Shown piece by piece: positions 8,959-17,373 of a stretch of DNA of 64,000 nucleotides. This DNA comes from Cellulomonas shaoxiangyii. Lineage in GTDB: Bacteria > Actinomycetota > Actinomycetes > Actinomycetales > Cellulomonadaceae. Both the position numbers and the translations under genes were made by a program. The stretch is from contig NZ_CP039291.1 of assembly GCF_004798685.1 (NCBI RefSeq), positions 1,550,001-1,614,000 on the forward strand. The letters run 5' to 3'. Under the pieces are notes generated by a model, which saw only the letters and a list, made by a program, of their open reading frames with translations, was not told the origin of the DNA and did not search any database. The stretch's first letter is position 1; the number at the start of each line of letters is the position of its first letter.

Positions 8959-8994
8959 GTCCGCGGTCCGTGGGAGCAGCCACGGACCGCGGAC
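8959..8994 (-). terminator. Hairpin terminator of glnA
   Basis: Perfect 15-base arms (8959-8973 and 8980-8994) with a six-base loop, starting two bases after the glnA stop. There is no U-tract, as is usual in high-GC actinobacteria. Confidence 0.75.
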
Positions 8995-8996
8995 GA

Positions 8997-10421
8997 TCAG
9001 ACGTCGAAGTAGAGCTCGAACTCGTGCGGGTGCGGCCGCAGTCGGATCGGGTCCACCTCGGCGGAGCGCTTGTAGTCGATCCACGTCTGGATGAGGTCGG
9101 GCGTGAAGACGTTGCCCGCCGTGAGCCAGTCGTGGTCGGCCTCGAGGTTGTCGAGGACCTCGGCGAGGGTGCCGGGGACCTGCTGGATGAGCGCGTGCTC
9201 CTCGGGGGGCAGCTCGTACAGGTCCTTGTCGACCGGCTCGGGCGGCTCGATGCGGTTCTGGATGCCGTCGAGGCCGGCCATGAGCATCGCGGCGAACGCC
9301 AGGTACGGGTTGCTCGACGGGTCCGGCACGCGGAACTCGACGCGCTTGGCCTTCGGGTTCGAGCCGGTGACCGGGATGCGGATGCACGCGGAGCGGTTGC
9401 GCGCCGAGTACACGAGGTTGACCGGCGCCTCGAAGCCCGGCACCAGGCGGTGGTACGAGTTCACCGTCGGGTTGGTGAACGCCAGCAGCGACGGCGCGTG
9501 CTTGAGCAGGCCGCCGATGTACCAGCGGGCGAGGTCGGACAGGCCGCCGTAGCCCTTCTCGTCGAAGAACAGCGGCTCGCCGTCCTTCCACAGCGACTGG
9601 TGCACGTGCATGCCCGAGCCGTTGTCGCCGAACAGCGGCTTCGGCATGAAGGTCGCCGTGCGGCCGTTCTCGTGCGCGACGTTCTTCACGACGTACTTGA
9701 ACAGCTGCACCTTGTCGGCCGACTTGGCGAGCGTGTCGAAGCGGTAGTTGATCTCCGCCTGGCCGGCGGTGCCGACCTCGTGGTGCGCACGCTCGACCTG
9801 CAGGCCGAGGGCGTCGAGCTGCAGCGAGATCTGGTCGCGCAGGTCGGCGAAGTGGTCGACCGGCGGGACGGGGAAGTAGCCACCCTTGTAGGGGGTCTTG
9901 TGGCCGAGGTTGCCACCCTCCTCGACGCGGCCCGTGTTCCAGGCGGCCTCGACGGAGTCGATGTAGTAGTACGACGCGTTCTGCTTCGTCTCGAAGCGGA
10001 CGTCGTCGAAGATGTAGAACTCGGCCTCGGGCGCGAAGAACGCGGTGTCCGCGATGCCGGTCGACTTCAGGTACGCCTCGGCCTTCGCGGCGACCTGGCG
10101 CGGGTCGCGGCTGTAGGGCTCGTCGGTGTACGGGTCGACGATGTGGAAGTTGATGTTGAGCGTCTTCTCCGTCCGGAACGGGTCGACGTAGGCGGTCGAC
10201 ACGTCCGGCATGAGCTTCATGTCCGACTCGTGGATGGCCTGGAAGCCGCGGATCGACGAGCCGTCGAACATCTGGCCGTCGGTGAAGAAGTCGGCGTCGA
10301 GCGAGGCGGCCGGCACGTTGAAGTGCTGCATGACGCCCGGCAGGTCACAGAACCGCACGTCGATGAACTTGACGTCCTCGTTCTTGATGAACGCCAGGAC
10401 TTCCTCTGGCTTGGTGAACAT
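8997..10421 (-). CDS. glnA: Glutamine synthetase type I
   Basis: Makes glutamine from glutamate, ammonia and ATP; main ammonium-assimilating enzyme. The 474-residue protein begins [17 protein letters not shown] and carries [64 protein letters not shown] and the adenylylation segment KDLYELP, with the target tyrosine at residue 402. It should therefore be a substrate of the GlnE encoded at 2904-5951. The ATG at 10421 is preceded by GAGGAG. A longer in-frame extension to 10478 would run through the promoter. A GlnR-type box precedes the promoter. Confidence 0.98.
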   Translation of the reverse strand: MFTKPEEVLAFIKNEDVKFIDVRFCDLPGVMQHFNVPAASLDADFFTDGQMFDGSSIRGFQAIHESDMKLMPDVSTAYVDPFRTEKTLNINFHIVDPYTDEPYSRDPRQVAAKAEAYLKSTGIADTAFFAPEAEFYIFDDVRFETKQNASYYYIDSVEAAWNTGRVEEGGNLGHKTPYKGGYFPVPPVDHFADLRDQISLQLDALGLQVERAHHEVGTAGQAEINYRFDTLAKSADKVQLFKYVVKNVAHENGRTATFMPKPLFGDNGSGMHVHQSLWKDGEPLFFDEKGYGGLSDLARWYIGGLLKHAPSLLAFTNPTVNSYHRLVPGFEAPVNLVYSARNRSACIRIPVTGSNPKAKRVEFRVPDPSSNPYLAFAAMLMAGLDGIQNRIEPPEPVDKDLYELPPEEHALIQQVPGTLAEVLDNLEADHDWLTAGNVFTPDLIQTWIDYKRSAEVDPIRLRPHPHEFELYFDV

Positions 10422-10467
10422 CCGCTGCTCCTCGGTCGGTGGCGCCCGGTCGTCCCGGGCGCCCCCG

Positions 10468-10473
10468 AGGCTA
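10468..10473 (-). promoter_or_regulatory. Predicted -10 of glnA
   Basis: TAGCCT on the minus strand, about 46 bases before the ATG. It leaves a leader of roughly 40 bases that contains the GAGGAG ribosome binding site. The GlnR box lies immediately upstream. Confidence 0.45.
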
Positions 10474-10483
10474 GGCACCCGGG

Positions 10484-10521
10484 GTTTCCCGCCCGTGCCG
10501 CGATTGTTTCCGGCAGGTTAC
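10484..10521 (-). promoter_or_regulatory. GlnR-type operator upstream of glnA
   Basis: Read on the minus strand the site is GTAAC-n6-GAAAC-n6-GGCAC-n6-GAAAC, with all three spacers exactly six bases. This matches the actinobacterial GlnR consensus gTnAC-n6-GAAAC-n6-gTnAC-n6-GAAAC at all but one key position group. It overlaps the expected -35 region of glnA and also lies in the shared region with the divergent RDD gene. GlnR itself is not in the window. Confidence 0.8.
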
Positions 10522-10586
10522 GGAGGGCCTGTGCGTGTAACGATCGGTCGAACTCCTGGTCGAGCGTCCGAGGTGTGGACCGCCCG

Positions 10587-10592
10587 TAGGCT
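10587..10592 (+). promoter_or_regulatory. Predicted -10 of the RDD gene (leaderless)
   Basis: TAGGCT six bases before the ATG at 10599. Confidence 0.55.
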
Positions 10593-10598
10593 GGACGC

Positions 10599-11093
10599 AT
10601 GACGACGCGCGACTCGAGGGGCTCCTGGCTCGACGGGGGTCCCGGCGCGGGCGACGACCGGGACGGGAGCGGGCTGGGCCTGCCGGCCGAGGGTGCGGGA
10701 TCGCTGGCACGGCTGCCTCGCCGCCTCGCCGCGCTGGCCGTGGACTGGGTGGCCTGCCTGGCCGTGTCGGCCGTGCTCTTCCCCGTCGCCTACGACGGCC
10801 TGTTCCTGCTGCGGGGGCACCAGCTCGCGACGGTCGCCGTCTTCGCCGTGGAGAACCTCGTGCTCGTCGGGACCCTCGGGCACACCCTCGGCCACCGCCT
10901 GCTCGGGATGCGCGTCGTGCCCGTCGGCGGGGCGGCGCGGGGCGGCGGCGCGGTGGCGACCGGCGCGCCCGGGCTCCTGCGGGCGCTCGTCCGGTCGGTG
11001 CTCCTGTGCCTCGTCGTCCCCGCCGTGGTGTGGGACGCGGACGGGCGGGGCATGCACGACCGCGCGGCCGACACCGCGCTCGTCCTCCGCTGA
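10599..11093 (+). CDS. RDD family membrane protein
   Basis: A 164-residue integral membrane protein with an approximately 35-residue hydrophilic N-terminus. The RDD domain follows: ARLPRRLAALAVDWVACLAV (the conserved Arg and Asp of the first helix), GHTLGHRLLGMRVV in the middle, and a last helix ending VVWDADGRGMHDRAADTALV. About three hydrophobic helices are visible. The role of RDD proteins is poorly known; some have been linked to ion transport. A gene of this family divergent from glnA is part of the conserved actinobacterial order. Confidence 0.88.
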   Translation: MTTRDSRGSWLDGGPGAGDDRDGSGLGLPAEGAGSLARLPRRLAALAVDWVACLAVSAVLFPVAYDGLFLLRGHQLATVAVFAVENLVLVGTLGHTLGHRLLGMRVVPVGGAARGGGAVATGAPGLLRALVRSVLLCLVVPAVVWDADGRGMHDRAADTALVLR

Positions 11094-11180
11094 GCCGACG
11101 TCCGGCGAGCGCCGTCCGTACGACGCTCGCCGCCACCGGGTCCCGTCGCCACCCGGTGGGCGCGCACAGCGGGACGCGCG

Positions 11181-11921
11181 TCAGCGCCCGCGCATGCCCT
11201 TGCGGTCCGGACGCGCGCGCGTGGGGTCGATGCCCTTCGGCACGGGCAGACGGACCGCGCCGAGCGCGGTGAGCCGACGCAGGACCTCGCCGACCTCCTG
11301 CTTCGTGAGCTGCGGCTTGAGCTTCGTCACGGTGCGGGGGAGCTTGCGCAGCGGCACCTGACCCTCGCCGCCGCCGACCTGGATGACGTGCACGGGCGCG
11401 CCCGACACGACCCGGGAGGTGCGCTTGCGCTCGGACTCGAGCAGCTTGCCGATGCGGTGCGGGGGCCCCTCGCCGACGAGCACGACGCCCGGGCGCCCGA
11501 CGCCACGGAAGACCATGTCCTGCGTGCGGGGGTCCACCGCCACCGGCTCCTCGCCGAACGTCCACCCACGGCGCAGGGTCCCGAGGGCGGCGAGCGACGC
11601 GCCCGGCCGGCCCTCGATCCGCGTGTACGCCGCCGTCTCCGCGCGCCGCGCGAGCACGAACAGCGCTCCGAGCACGGCGAAGGGGATGCTGAGCAGCAGG
11701 ACGTACACCACGCTGCTGGTCAGCAGGCCGATGACGAGGCCGAGCGCGATGATGCCGACGAACACGGCGAGCAGGATCCAGGTGACCGCCGGATCGTTCT
11801 CGCGGGTCATCCGGTAGGCCTGCCAGACCTGGTGGTACCAGCGGGTCTTCTTGACCTTGCCCGTCCCCGCGCCGGCGCCGGCGGAGGAGCCCTGCGGGGT
11901 GGTGGAGCGCTCGCGTGCCAT
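11181..11921 (-). CDS. DUF4191 family membrane protein
   Basis: A 246-residue protein. A lysine-rich N-terminus (TGKVKKTRWYHQVWQAYRMT) precedes two adjacent transmembrane helices (about residues 45-90, ending LLLSIPFAVLGALFVLARR) and a soluble C-terminal domain (RRGWTFGEEPVAVDPRTQDM, then GRPGVVLVGEGPPHRIGKLL). This matches the actinobacterial DUF4191 family encoded next to lipA. No enzymatic motif is visible. The position beside lipA is conserved and may only reflect shared ancestry of the locus. Confidence 0.88.
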   Translation of the reverse strand: MARERSTTPQGSSAGAGAGTGKVKKTRWYHQVWQAYRMTRENDPAVTWILLAVFVGIIALGLVIGLLTSSVVYVLLLSIPFAVLGALFVLARRAETAAYTRIEGRPGASLAALGTLRRGWTFGEEPVAVDPRTQDMVFRGVGRPGVVLVGEGPPHRIGKLLESERKRTSRVVSGAPVHVIQVGGGEGQVPLRKLPRTVTKLKPQLTKQEVGEVLRRLTALGAVRLPVPKGIDPTRARPDRKGMRGR

Positions 11922-11929
11922 GGGTCGGC

Positions 11930-11935
11930 AGTCTA
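11930..11935 (-). promoter_or_regulatory. Predicted -10 of the DUF4191 gene (leaderless)
   Basis: TAGACT on the minus strand, eight bases before the ATG at 11921. Confidence 0.5.
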
Positions 11936-12018
11936 CCGGCGGGGACGCCGCCGGCGGACCGGTCGTCGGACCGCGGTCGTCGGCCCCCGCGCACCCGCCC
12001 GGGCCGGGTGGGCCGGGG

Positions 12019-13032
12019 TCAGTGCCCGGGGGTGCGCGCCAGCAGGGCCGAGGCCTCCTGGCGGGACGTCGTCGGCTCGCCGAGGTGGGCGAGCGCCGCG
12101 GGCAGCTCGTGCCCGCGACGACGCATCGCCTGGCCCCACAGCCGCCCGGCGCGGTACGACGAGCGCACGAGCGGCCCCGACATGACGCCGAGGAACCCGA
12201 GCCGCTCGGCCTCGTGCGAGAGCTCGACGAACTCCTCCGGGCGCACCCAGCGGTCGACGGGGTGGTGGCGCACGGACGGGCGCAGGTACTGCGTGATCGT
12301 CACGATGTCGCAGCCGGCCCCGACGAGGTCGGCCAGCGCGACCTTGGCCTCGTCGATCGTCTCGCCCATGCCGAGGATCAGGTTGGACTTCGTCACCAGG
12401 CCGGCGTCCCGCGCGGCGGTGATGACCGCCAGCGAGCGGTCGTAGCGGAAGCCCGGCCGGATCTGCTTGAAGATCCGCGGCACGGTCTCGACGTTGTGCG
12501 CGAGCACCTCGGGCCGCGAGGAGAACACCTCCGCGAGCTGGTCCGGCCGGCCGCTGAAGTCGGGGATCAGGAGCTCGACGCCGGTGCCGGGGTTGACGTC
12601 GTGGATCTGGCGGACCGTCTCGGCGTAGAGCCAGGCGCCGCCGTCCTCCAGGTCGTCGCGCGCGACGCCGGTGACGGTCGCGTACTTCAGGCCCATCGCC
12701 TGGACGGACGACGCCACGCGGCGCGGCTCGTCACGGTCCAGGTCCGCCGGCTTGCCCGTGTCGATCTGGCAGAAGTCGCAGCGCCGGGTGCACTGGTCAC
12801 CACCGATGAGGAACGTCGCCTCCCGGTCCTCCCAGCACTCGAAGATGTTGGGGCAGCCCGCTTCCTCGCAGACCGTGTGCAGGCCCTCCCGGCGCACCAG
12901 GCCCTTGAGCTCGCTGTACTCGGGACCCGTCGTGGCGCGCGTGCGGATCCACTCGGGCTTCTTCTCGATGGGGGTGGCGGCGTTGCGCGCCTCCACCCGG
13001 AGCATCCGGCGTCCCTCGGGGGCGATCGTCAC
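12019..13032 (-). CDS. lipA: Lipoyl synthase
   Basis: Radical SAM enzyme that inserts two sulfurs into protein-bound octanoyl groups to give lipoyl groups. The 337-residue protein has the auxiliary cluster cysteines ([12 protein letters not shown]), the radical SAM motif CTRRCDFC, and the conserved [19 protein letters not shown] and [12 protein letters not shown] segments. The GTG at 13032 is chosen because a TAGTCT hexamer sits six bases upstream. Its products are needed by the two lipoyl domains of the E2 protein encoded at 20838-22772. The flavodoxin-like gene separates it from lipB, and lipA and lipB share orientation. Confidence 0.98.
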   Translation of the reverse strand: MTIAPEGRRMLRVEARNAATPIEKKPEWIRTRATTGPEYSELKGLVRREGLHTVCEEAGCPNIFECWEDREATFLIGGDQCTRRCDFCQIDTGKPADLDRDEPRRVASSVQAMGLKYATVTGVARDDLEDGGAWLYAETVRQIHDVNPGTGVELLIPDFSGRPDQLAEVFSSRPEVLAHNVETVPRIFKQIRPGFRYDRSLAVITAARDAGLVTKSNLILGMGETIDEAKVALADLVGAGCDIVTITQYLRPSVRHHPVDRWVRPEEFVELSHEAERLGFLGVMSGPLVRSSYRAGRLWGQAMRRRGHELPAALAHLGEPTTSRQEASALLARTPGH

Positions 13033-13038
13033 GCGGTC

Positions 13039-13044
13039 AGACTA
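13039..13044 (-). promoter_or_regulatory. Predicted -10 of lipA (leaderless)
   Basis: TAGTCT on the minus strand, six bases before the GTG start at 13032. Confidence 0.55.
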
Positions 13045-13227
13045 ACCCGCGCCCGTCCGCACGGGGCCGGGCGCGGTGTGACGCAGACCTCGTCGGGGCG
13101 ACACGCGCGGCCGCCGGTCGGGGACCTCGGTCCCGCGCGCTCGCCGGGCCGGCGAGCCACCCTGGAGACGAGCCGGTCCGGGGCGCGACGAGGCGCCCGA
13201 GGCGGTGGGGCCAGGGAGGTGGCGGAC

Positions 13228-13731
13228 GTGCGAGTTCTGGTGAGCGTGGCGTCGCGGCACGGTGCGACGCGGGAGATGGGCGAGGTCGTCGCGGAGGAGC
13301 TGCGCGCCGCGGGCCACGACGTGGCCGAGGTGGAGCCGGAGGACGTCGAGCGGGTCGACGGCCACGACGCGGTCGTGCTCGGGTCGGCCGTGTACGTCGG
13401 CAGGCTGGCGCTCGGGCTGCGGGACCTGGTCGACCGGCAGGGCGGCCAGCTGCGCGCCCGGCCGGTGTGGTTGTTCTGGTCGGGGCCGATCGGGGACCCG
13501 CCGGTGCCGACGACGGTCCCGGACGACGTCACGGCGGTGGCGCGGGCGGTGGACGCCCGCGGCGTCGCCGTGTTCCCCGGCAGGCTCGACCGGCAGGGGC
13601 TGGACCTGTCCGAGCGGGCGCTCGTCGCGCTGACGCGCGCCGAGGCGGGGGACTACCGGGACCTCGACGCCGTGCGTGCGTGGGCGCGCGAGGTGTGCGC
13701 CGCGCTGCGGGCGGCCGGCGCCCCGGCCTGA
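13228..13731 (+). CDS. Flavodoxin-domain protein
   Basis: A 167-residue soluble protein whose N-terminus MRVLVSVASRHGATREMGEV matches the FMN phosphate-binding loop of flavodoxin-domain proteins of the HemG/menaquinone-dependent protoporphyrinogen oxidase type. It is followed by DAVVLGSAVYVGR and PVWLFWSGPIGDPP, the usual second and third flavin-contact loops. The GTG at 13228 is preferred because AGGGAGG ends eight bases before it; a GTG at 13219 would overlap that site. It sits between lipA and lipB on the opposite strand. Redox partner and substrate are unknown. Confidence 0.85.
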   Translation: MRVLVSVASRHGATREMGEVVAEELRAAGHDVAEVEPEDVERVDGHDAVVLGSAVYVGRLALGLRDLVDRQGGQLRARPVWLFWSGPIGDPPVPTTVPDDVTAVARAVDARGVAVFPGRLDRQGLDLSERALVALTRAEAGDYRDLDAVRAWAREVCAALRAAGAPA

Positions 13732-13780
13732 CGTCGCGCGCCGGGGGCGGACGTGCCGCGCCGACGGGGAGCCGTGGCGG

Positions 13781-14488
13781 TCAGACCGCGGCGGCGTTCA
13801 CGGGGGCGGCCTGCGGGGCCGGTGCCGCCGCTGCCAGCAGCGGTGCGAGCGCCTCGGCGAGGTGCCGCTCGACGAGCGGGACGACCTCGCCCACGGTCAC
13901 GGTCCGGCCCGTCTCGGCGGTCAGGGAGGTCACGTCGGCGTCGTCGATCCCGCACGGCACGATGCGCGCGTACCAGGCGAGGTCCGGGCAGCAGTTGAGG
14001 GCGAACCCGTGCATCGTCACGCCCCGGGCCACGCGTGCGCCGATCGCGGCGACCTTGCGCGCGCGCCGGGGCGTGGGGGTCGTCGCCGGGTCGTCGGCAG
14101 GCAGCCAGACGCCGCTGCGCCCCTCGACGCGCTCCGTCGCCACGCCGAGGTCCGCGCAGGTGCGGACGAGCGCCTCCTCGAGCGCACGCACGTAGCGCAC
14201 CACGTCGACGGGCTCCGCCAGCCGCACGATGGGATAGCCGACGAGCTGACCGGGCCCGTGCCAGGTGATGCGCCCACCGCGGTCGACGTCGACCACGGGT
14301 GTGCCGTCGACGGGCCGGTCGCCGCGTGCGGTGCGCTTGCCCGCCGTGTAGACCGGCTCGTGCTCGAGCAGCAGCACGGTGTCCTCACGGGTGCCCGCCC
14401 CGACGGCGGCATGGACCTGGCGCTGCAGCGCCCACGTCGGCTCGTACGGCTGGAGCCGGGTGCCGAGCTCGAGCCGGTCGACGCGCAT
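13781..14488 (-). CDS. lipB: Lipoyl(octanoyl) transferase
   Basis: Transfers octanoate from acyl carrier protein to lipoyl domains, the step before LipA. The 235-residue protein shows [54 protein letters not shown] (with the active-site lysine) and the catalytic cysteine in YARIVPCGI. The C-terminus is Ala/Pro-rich beyond the usual family end. A TAGCCT hexamer seven bases before the ATG supports the start. It follows the MarR gene on the same strand with a seven-base gap from that gene's stop. Confidence 0.97.
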   Translation of the reverse strand: MRVDRLELGTRLQPYEPTWALQRQVHAAVGAGTREDTVLLLEHEPVYTAGKRTARGDRPVDGTPVVDVDRGGRITWHGPGQLVGYPIVRLAEPVDVVRYVRALEEALVRTCADLGVATERVEGRSGVWLPADDPATTPTPRRARKVAAIGARVARGVTMHGFALNCCPDLAWYARIVPCGIDDADVTSLTAETGRTVTVGEVVPLVERHLAEALAPLLAAAAPAPQAAPVNAAAV

Positions 14489-14495
14489 GCCCGAC

Positions 14496-14501
14496 AGGCT
14501 A
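14496..14501 (-). promoter_or_regulatory. Predicted -10 of lipB (leaderless)
   Basis: TAGCCT on the minus strand, seven bases before the lipB ATG and overlapping the end of the MarR gene. Confidence 0.5.
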
Positions 14502-15011
14502 CGCCGTCCGCCGGCCCGTCCCGGGGGTGCCCTCCGGGGCCTCGGGGACGGTGCGGGGAGTCCACGCCTCGGGATCCTCCGGCTGGACCACGAGGAGCAG
14601 CAGCTGGCGGAGCTGCTCCTGCTGCCGCTCGTCGAGCGCGGCGAAGACGCGCTCCTGCGCGGGTCGCGGGTCGGCGGACGCCAGGAACGCCTGCCGGCCG
14701 GCGTCCGTGATCGCGATGACGTGGCGACGCCGGTCGGTCGTGTCCGGACGGCGGCTCACGTAGCCCGTGCGCTCCAGGCGCGCGAGCACCCGGCTCATCG
14801 TCTGCTCCGTGACGCCGCAGGCCTCCGCGAGCCCGCGCTGCGACATGGGCCCGGCCGTGAGGTGCACGAGCACGGGGTGGCTCGCGTGGTTGAGGTCCCA
14901 CGCGGCGAGGTGTGTGTTCCACTCCCGCTCGATGCGGCGCGCTGCCGCCGACAGCAACCGGCCCACCGGCCAGTGGTCGTCCACCCGGTCCTGCTCCGTG
15001 ACGTCCGTCAC
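14499..15011 (-). CDS. MarR family transcriptional regulator
   Basis: A 170-residue winged-helix repressor. Helix-turn-helix: [20 protein letters not shown]; wing: [20 protein letters not shown]; with flanking dimerisation helices ([20 protein letters not shown] and a long C-terminal [11 protein letters not shown] helix). The GTG at 15011 is chosen because GGAG precedes it at close range; a GTG at 15041 is the in-frame alternative. It is divergent from an MMPL transporter gene, and a perfect palindrome lies at that gene's start. This suggests the regulator represses the transporter and responds to a hydrophobic ligand. Confidence 0.93.
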   Translation of the reverse strand: MTDVTEQDRVDDHWPVGRLLSAAARRIEREWNTHLAAWDLNHASHPVLVHLTAGPMSQRGLAEACGVTEQTMSRVLARLERTGYVSRRPDTTDRRRHVIAITDAGRQAFLASADPRPAQERVFAALDERQQEQLRQLLLLVVQPEDPEAWTPRTVPEAPEGTPGTGRRTA

Positions 15012-15056
15012 CGCTCCACGCCCTTCCGCTTGCCCGAGCACGCTCGGGGACCCATG

Positions 15057-17345
15057 ATGCTCAGCATGCTGAGGAAATCGTGGGTGCGCGCCCTGGCGGT
15101 CGCCGTCGCCCTGCTCGTCTGGCTGGCCGTCGGCGGAGTGGGCGGCATGGCCCAGGGCAAGCTGGCACAGGTGCAGACGAACGACGCGGCGGCGTTCCTG
15201 CCGTCGTCGGCCGAGTCCACGCGAGCCGCGGAGGCGTCGCGGGACCTGGTCGACACGCAGACCCTACCCGCGCTCGTCGTGCTGGCCCCGGCCGACGGCG
15301 GACAGGTGACCCCCGATCAGCTCACTGCGGCGCAGGAGGTCGCGGCCGCCGTGCCCGACCGCCCGGTGCCCGGCGGCGACGGCACCTGGGCCGACCGCCT
15401 GACCGGCGACGTCGTGCCCGTGCCCGCCGAGGACGGCGAGGCCGTGCTGCTGGCCGTCCCGCTCGACGCCGACGCCGCCGAGGAGCGCGTCGGTGAGGAG
15501 CGGCTGACCACCCTGCTCGTCGAGGACCTGCGCGCCCTGCTGGCCGAGGACCTCGGCGCCACCGCCGAGGAGGCGGGCGACGTGGGCCTGAACGCGTGGG
15601 TCACCGGCCCGGCCGGTTTCATCACCGACCTCGGGACCGCGTTCGCCGGCATCGACGGGCTCCTGCTCCTCGTCGCGCTCGGCGCCGTGCTGCTGATCCT
15701 GGTCGTGGTCTACCGCTCGCCGTTCCTGCCGCTCGTGGTCATCGTCACGGCCGTGTTCGCGCTCGCGCTCGCCGGGCTGGTGGTCTACGAGCTGGCCGCC
15801 GCGGACGTGCTCGTGCTCAACGGGCAGTCGCAGGGCATCCTCTCGATCCTCGTCGTGGGGGCGAGCGTCGACTACGCGCTGCTGCTCGTCGCGCGCCACC
15901 GCGAGGAGCTGCAGCGCCACGAGCACCCCGCGGAGGCGCTCGGCCGCGCGTGGAAGCGGTCGCTCGAGCCGATCCTCGCGAGCGCCGGCACGGTGATCGC
16001 CGGCCTGCTGTGCCTCCTGCTGTCGCAGCTGGGGTCGAACCGCAGCCTCGGGCCCGTCGCCGCGATCGGCATCGCCGCCGCCGTGCTCTCGGCCCTCACG
16101 CTCCTGCCCGCCCTGCTGCTGATCGCGGGGCGCCGGTCGCGCGTGCTGTTCTGGCCGCGGCTGCCGCGGTACGAGCCCTCCGTCGCGGCACCGACGACGC
16201 ACGGCGCACACGCGGCGCCGGTCGTCGACGACGTGGCGGACGCGTCCGGGCTGTGGGCACGCTGGGCCCGGTGGGTCGGGCGGCACGCCCGCCCCGTCTG
16301 GATCAGCACCGCGGTCGCGCTGCTCGTGCTCGCCGCCTTCCTGCCCACGCTGCGCGCGACGGGCACGAGCCAGACCGACGTCTTCCTCACGCCCGTCGAC
16401 TCGGTCGCGGGCGAGGAGGTGCTGGCCGAGCACTTCCCGGCCGGGGCCGTGCAGCCCGCGACGATCGTGGTCGACGAGACGGACGTCGACGCGGTCGTCG
16501 CCGCGGCCGAGGACGTACCGGGTGTCGCGTCGGCGGCCCCCTACACCGGTACCCCCGCGGGCGCGCCCGCCGGGGACGCCGCGCCGGTGGTCGTGGACGG
16601 CCGCGCGCGCGTCGACGTGGTCACCGAGGCGCCGTCCGACAGCCAGGAGGCGGTCGACGTCGTGGCCGACCTGCGCACCGCGGTCGAGGAGGTCGCGCCG
16701 GAGGCGCTCGTCGGTGGCGCCGCGGCCGAGACGCTGGACACCCAGCTCGCCGGCGAGCGGGACCTGCGCGTGATCGTGCCGGTCGTGCTGCTGGTCATCC
16801 TGCTGATCCTCGTCGTGCTGCTGCGCTCCGTCGCGGCCGGGCTGCTCCTCATGGCGGCGAACGTGCTCTCGTTCGCCGCCTCCCTCGGCGTCGCGGCGAT
16901 CGTCTTCGACCTCCTCGGCCTGCCCGACGCCGACCCGACCGTGCCGCTCTACGGGTTCGTGTTCCTGGTCGCTCTCGGCGTCGACTACACGATCTTCCTC
17001 ATGACCCGCGTGCGCGAGGAGTCGATCGCGGTGGGCACGCGCGCCGGGATCGTGCGCGGGCTGGCCGTGACGGGCGGCGTCATCACGTCGGCCGGTCTGG
17101 TGCTCGCGACGACGTTCGCCGCGCTCGCCGTCATCCCGCTGCTCTTCCTGGCGCAGATCGCGTTCATCGTGGCGCTCGGCGTGCTGATCGACACGTTCGT
17201 GGTGCGCAGCCTGCTCGTGCCCGGGCTCGTGCACGACATCGGCCCGCGCACGTGGTGGCCCAGCGCGCTGTCGCGGCGCCCGGAGCACGGCGTGCACGCC
17301 GCGGTCGAGGAGCCCGCGGAGCCGGTCGAGCCCGCCGCCCGGTGA
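15057..17345 (+). CDS. MMPL family transporter
   Basis: An RND-type membrane exporter of 762 residues with the MMPL layout. It has one helix at the N-terminus, a large outer domain, then a bundle of helices (LLLVALGAVLLILVVVYRSP onwards). A second outer domain and a second helical bundle (VIVPVVLLVILLILVVLLRS onwards) follow. GASVDYALLLVARHREE and GVDYTIFLMTRVREE are the two paired conserved segments with membrane-embedded Asp-Tyr. In this family substrates are usually lipids or drugs. Two in-frame ATGs (15054, 15057) are adjacent; 15057 gives a six-base spacing to GGGGA. It is probably repressed by the divergent MarR. Confidence 0.93.
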   Translation: MLSMLRKSWVRALAVAVALLVWLAVGGVGGMAQGKLAQVQTNDAAAFLPSSAESTRAAEASRDLVDTQTLPALVVLAPADGGQVTPDQLTAAQEVAAAVPDRPVPGGDGTWADRLTGDVVPVPAEDGEAVLLAVPLDADAAEERVGEERLTTLLVEDLRALLAEDLGATAEEAGDVGLNAWVTGPAGFITDLGTAFAGIDGLLLLVALGAVLLILVVVYRSPFLPLVVIVTAVFALALAGLVVYELAAADVLVLNGQSQGILSILVVGASVDYALLLVARHREELQRHEHPAEALGRAWKRSLEPILASAGTVIAGLLCLLLSQLGSNRSLGPVAAIGIAAAVLSALTLLPALLLIAGRRSRVLFWPRLPRYEPSVAAPTTHGAHAAPVVDDVADASGLWARWARWVGRHARPVWISTAVALLVLAAFLPTLRATGTSQTDVFLTPVDSVAGEEVLAEHFPAGAVQPATIVVDETDVDAVVAAAEDVPGVASAAPYTGTPAGAPAGDAAPVVVDGRARVDVVTEAPSDSQEAVDVVADLRTAVEEVAPEALVGGAAAETLDTQLAGERDLRVIVPVVLLVILLILVVLLRSVAAGLLLMAANVLSFAASLGVAAIVFDLLGLPDADPTVPLYGFVFLVALGVDYTIFLMTRVREESIAVGTRAGIVRGLAVTGGVITSAGLVLATTFAALAVIPLLFLAQIAFIVALGVLIDTFVVRSLLVPGLVHDIGPRTWWPSALSRRPEHGVHAAVEEPAEPVEPAAR
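15060..15073. promoter_or_regulatory. Candidate MarR operator
   Basis: A perfect 14-base palindrome, CTCAGCATGCTGAG, overlapping the first codons of the MMPL gene and 49 bases from the MarR start. MarR proteins commonly bind such palindromes between divergent genes. Just upstream, at 15033-15048, is a second short inverted repeat (CCCGAG/CTCGGG). Confidence 0.5.
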
Positions 17346-17360
17346 CGGGGACCAGCCGCC

Positions 17361-17366
17361 TAGAGT
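17361..17366 (+). promoter_or_regulatory. Predicted -10 of the Gfo/Idh/MocA gene (leaderless)
   Basis: TAGAGT seven bases before the ATG at 17374. Confidence 0.55.
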
Positions 17367-17373
17367 GACGCGC

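Noticed and set aside
6973..9591. 872-codon minus-strand frame across P450, fusion gene and glnA
   Set aside because: Out of frame with both real minus-strand proteins and made of Arg/Ala/Gly-rich sequence.
13033..13227. Extra small gene between lipA and the flavodoxin gene
   Set aside because: Frames here are short, lack a ribosome binding site and read as Arg/Pro-rich sequence; the region is better explained as promoters.
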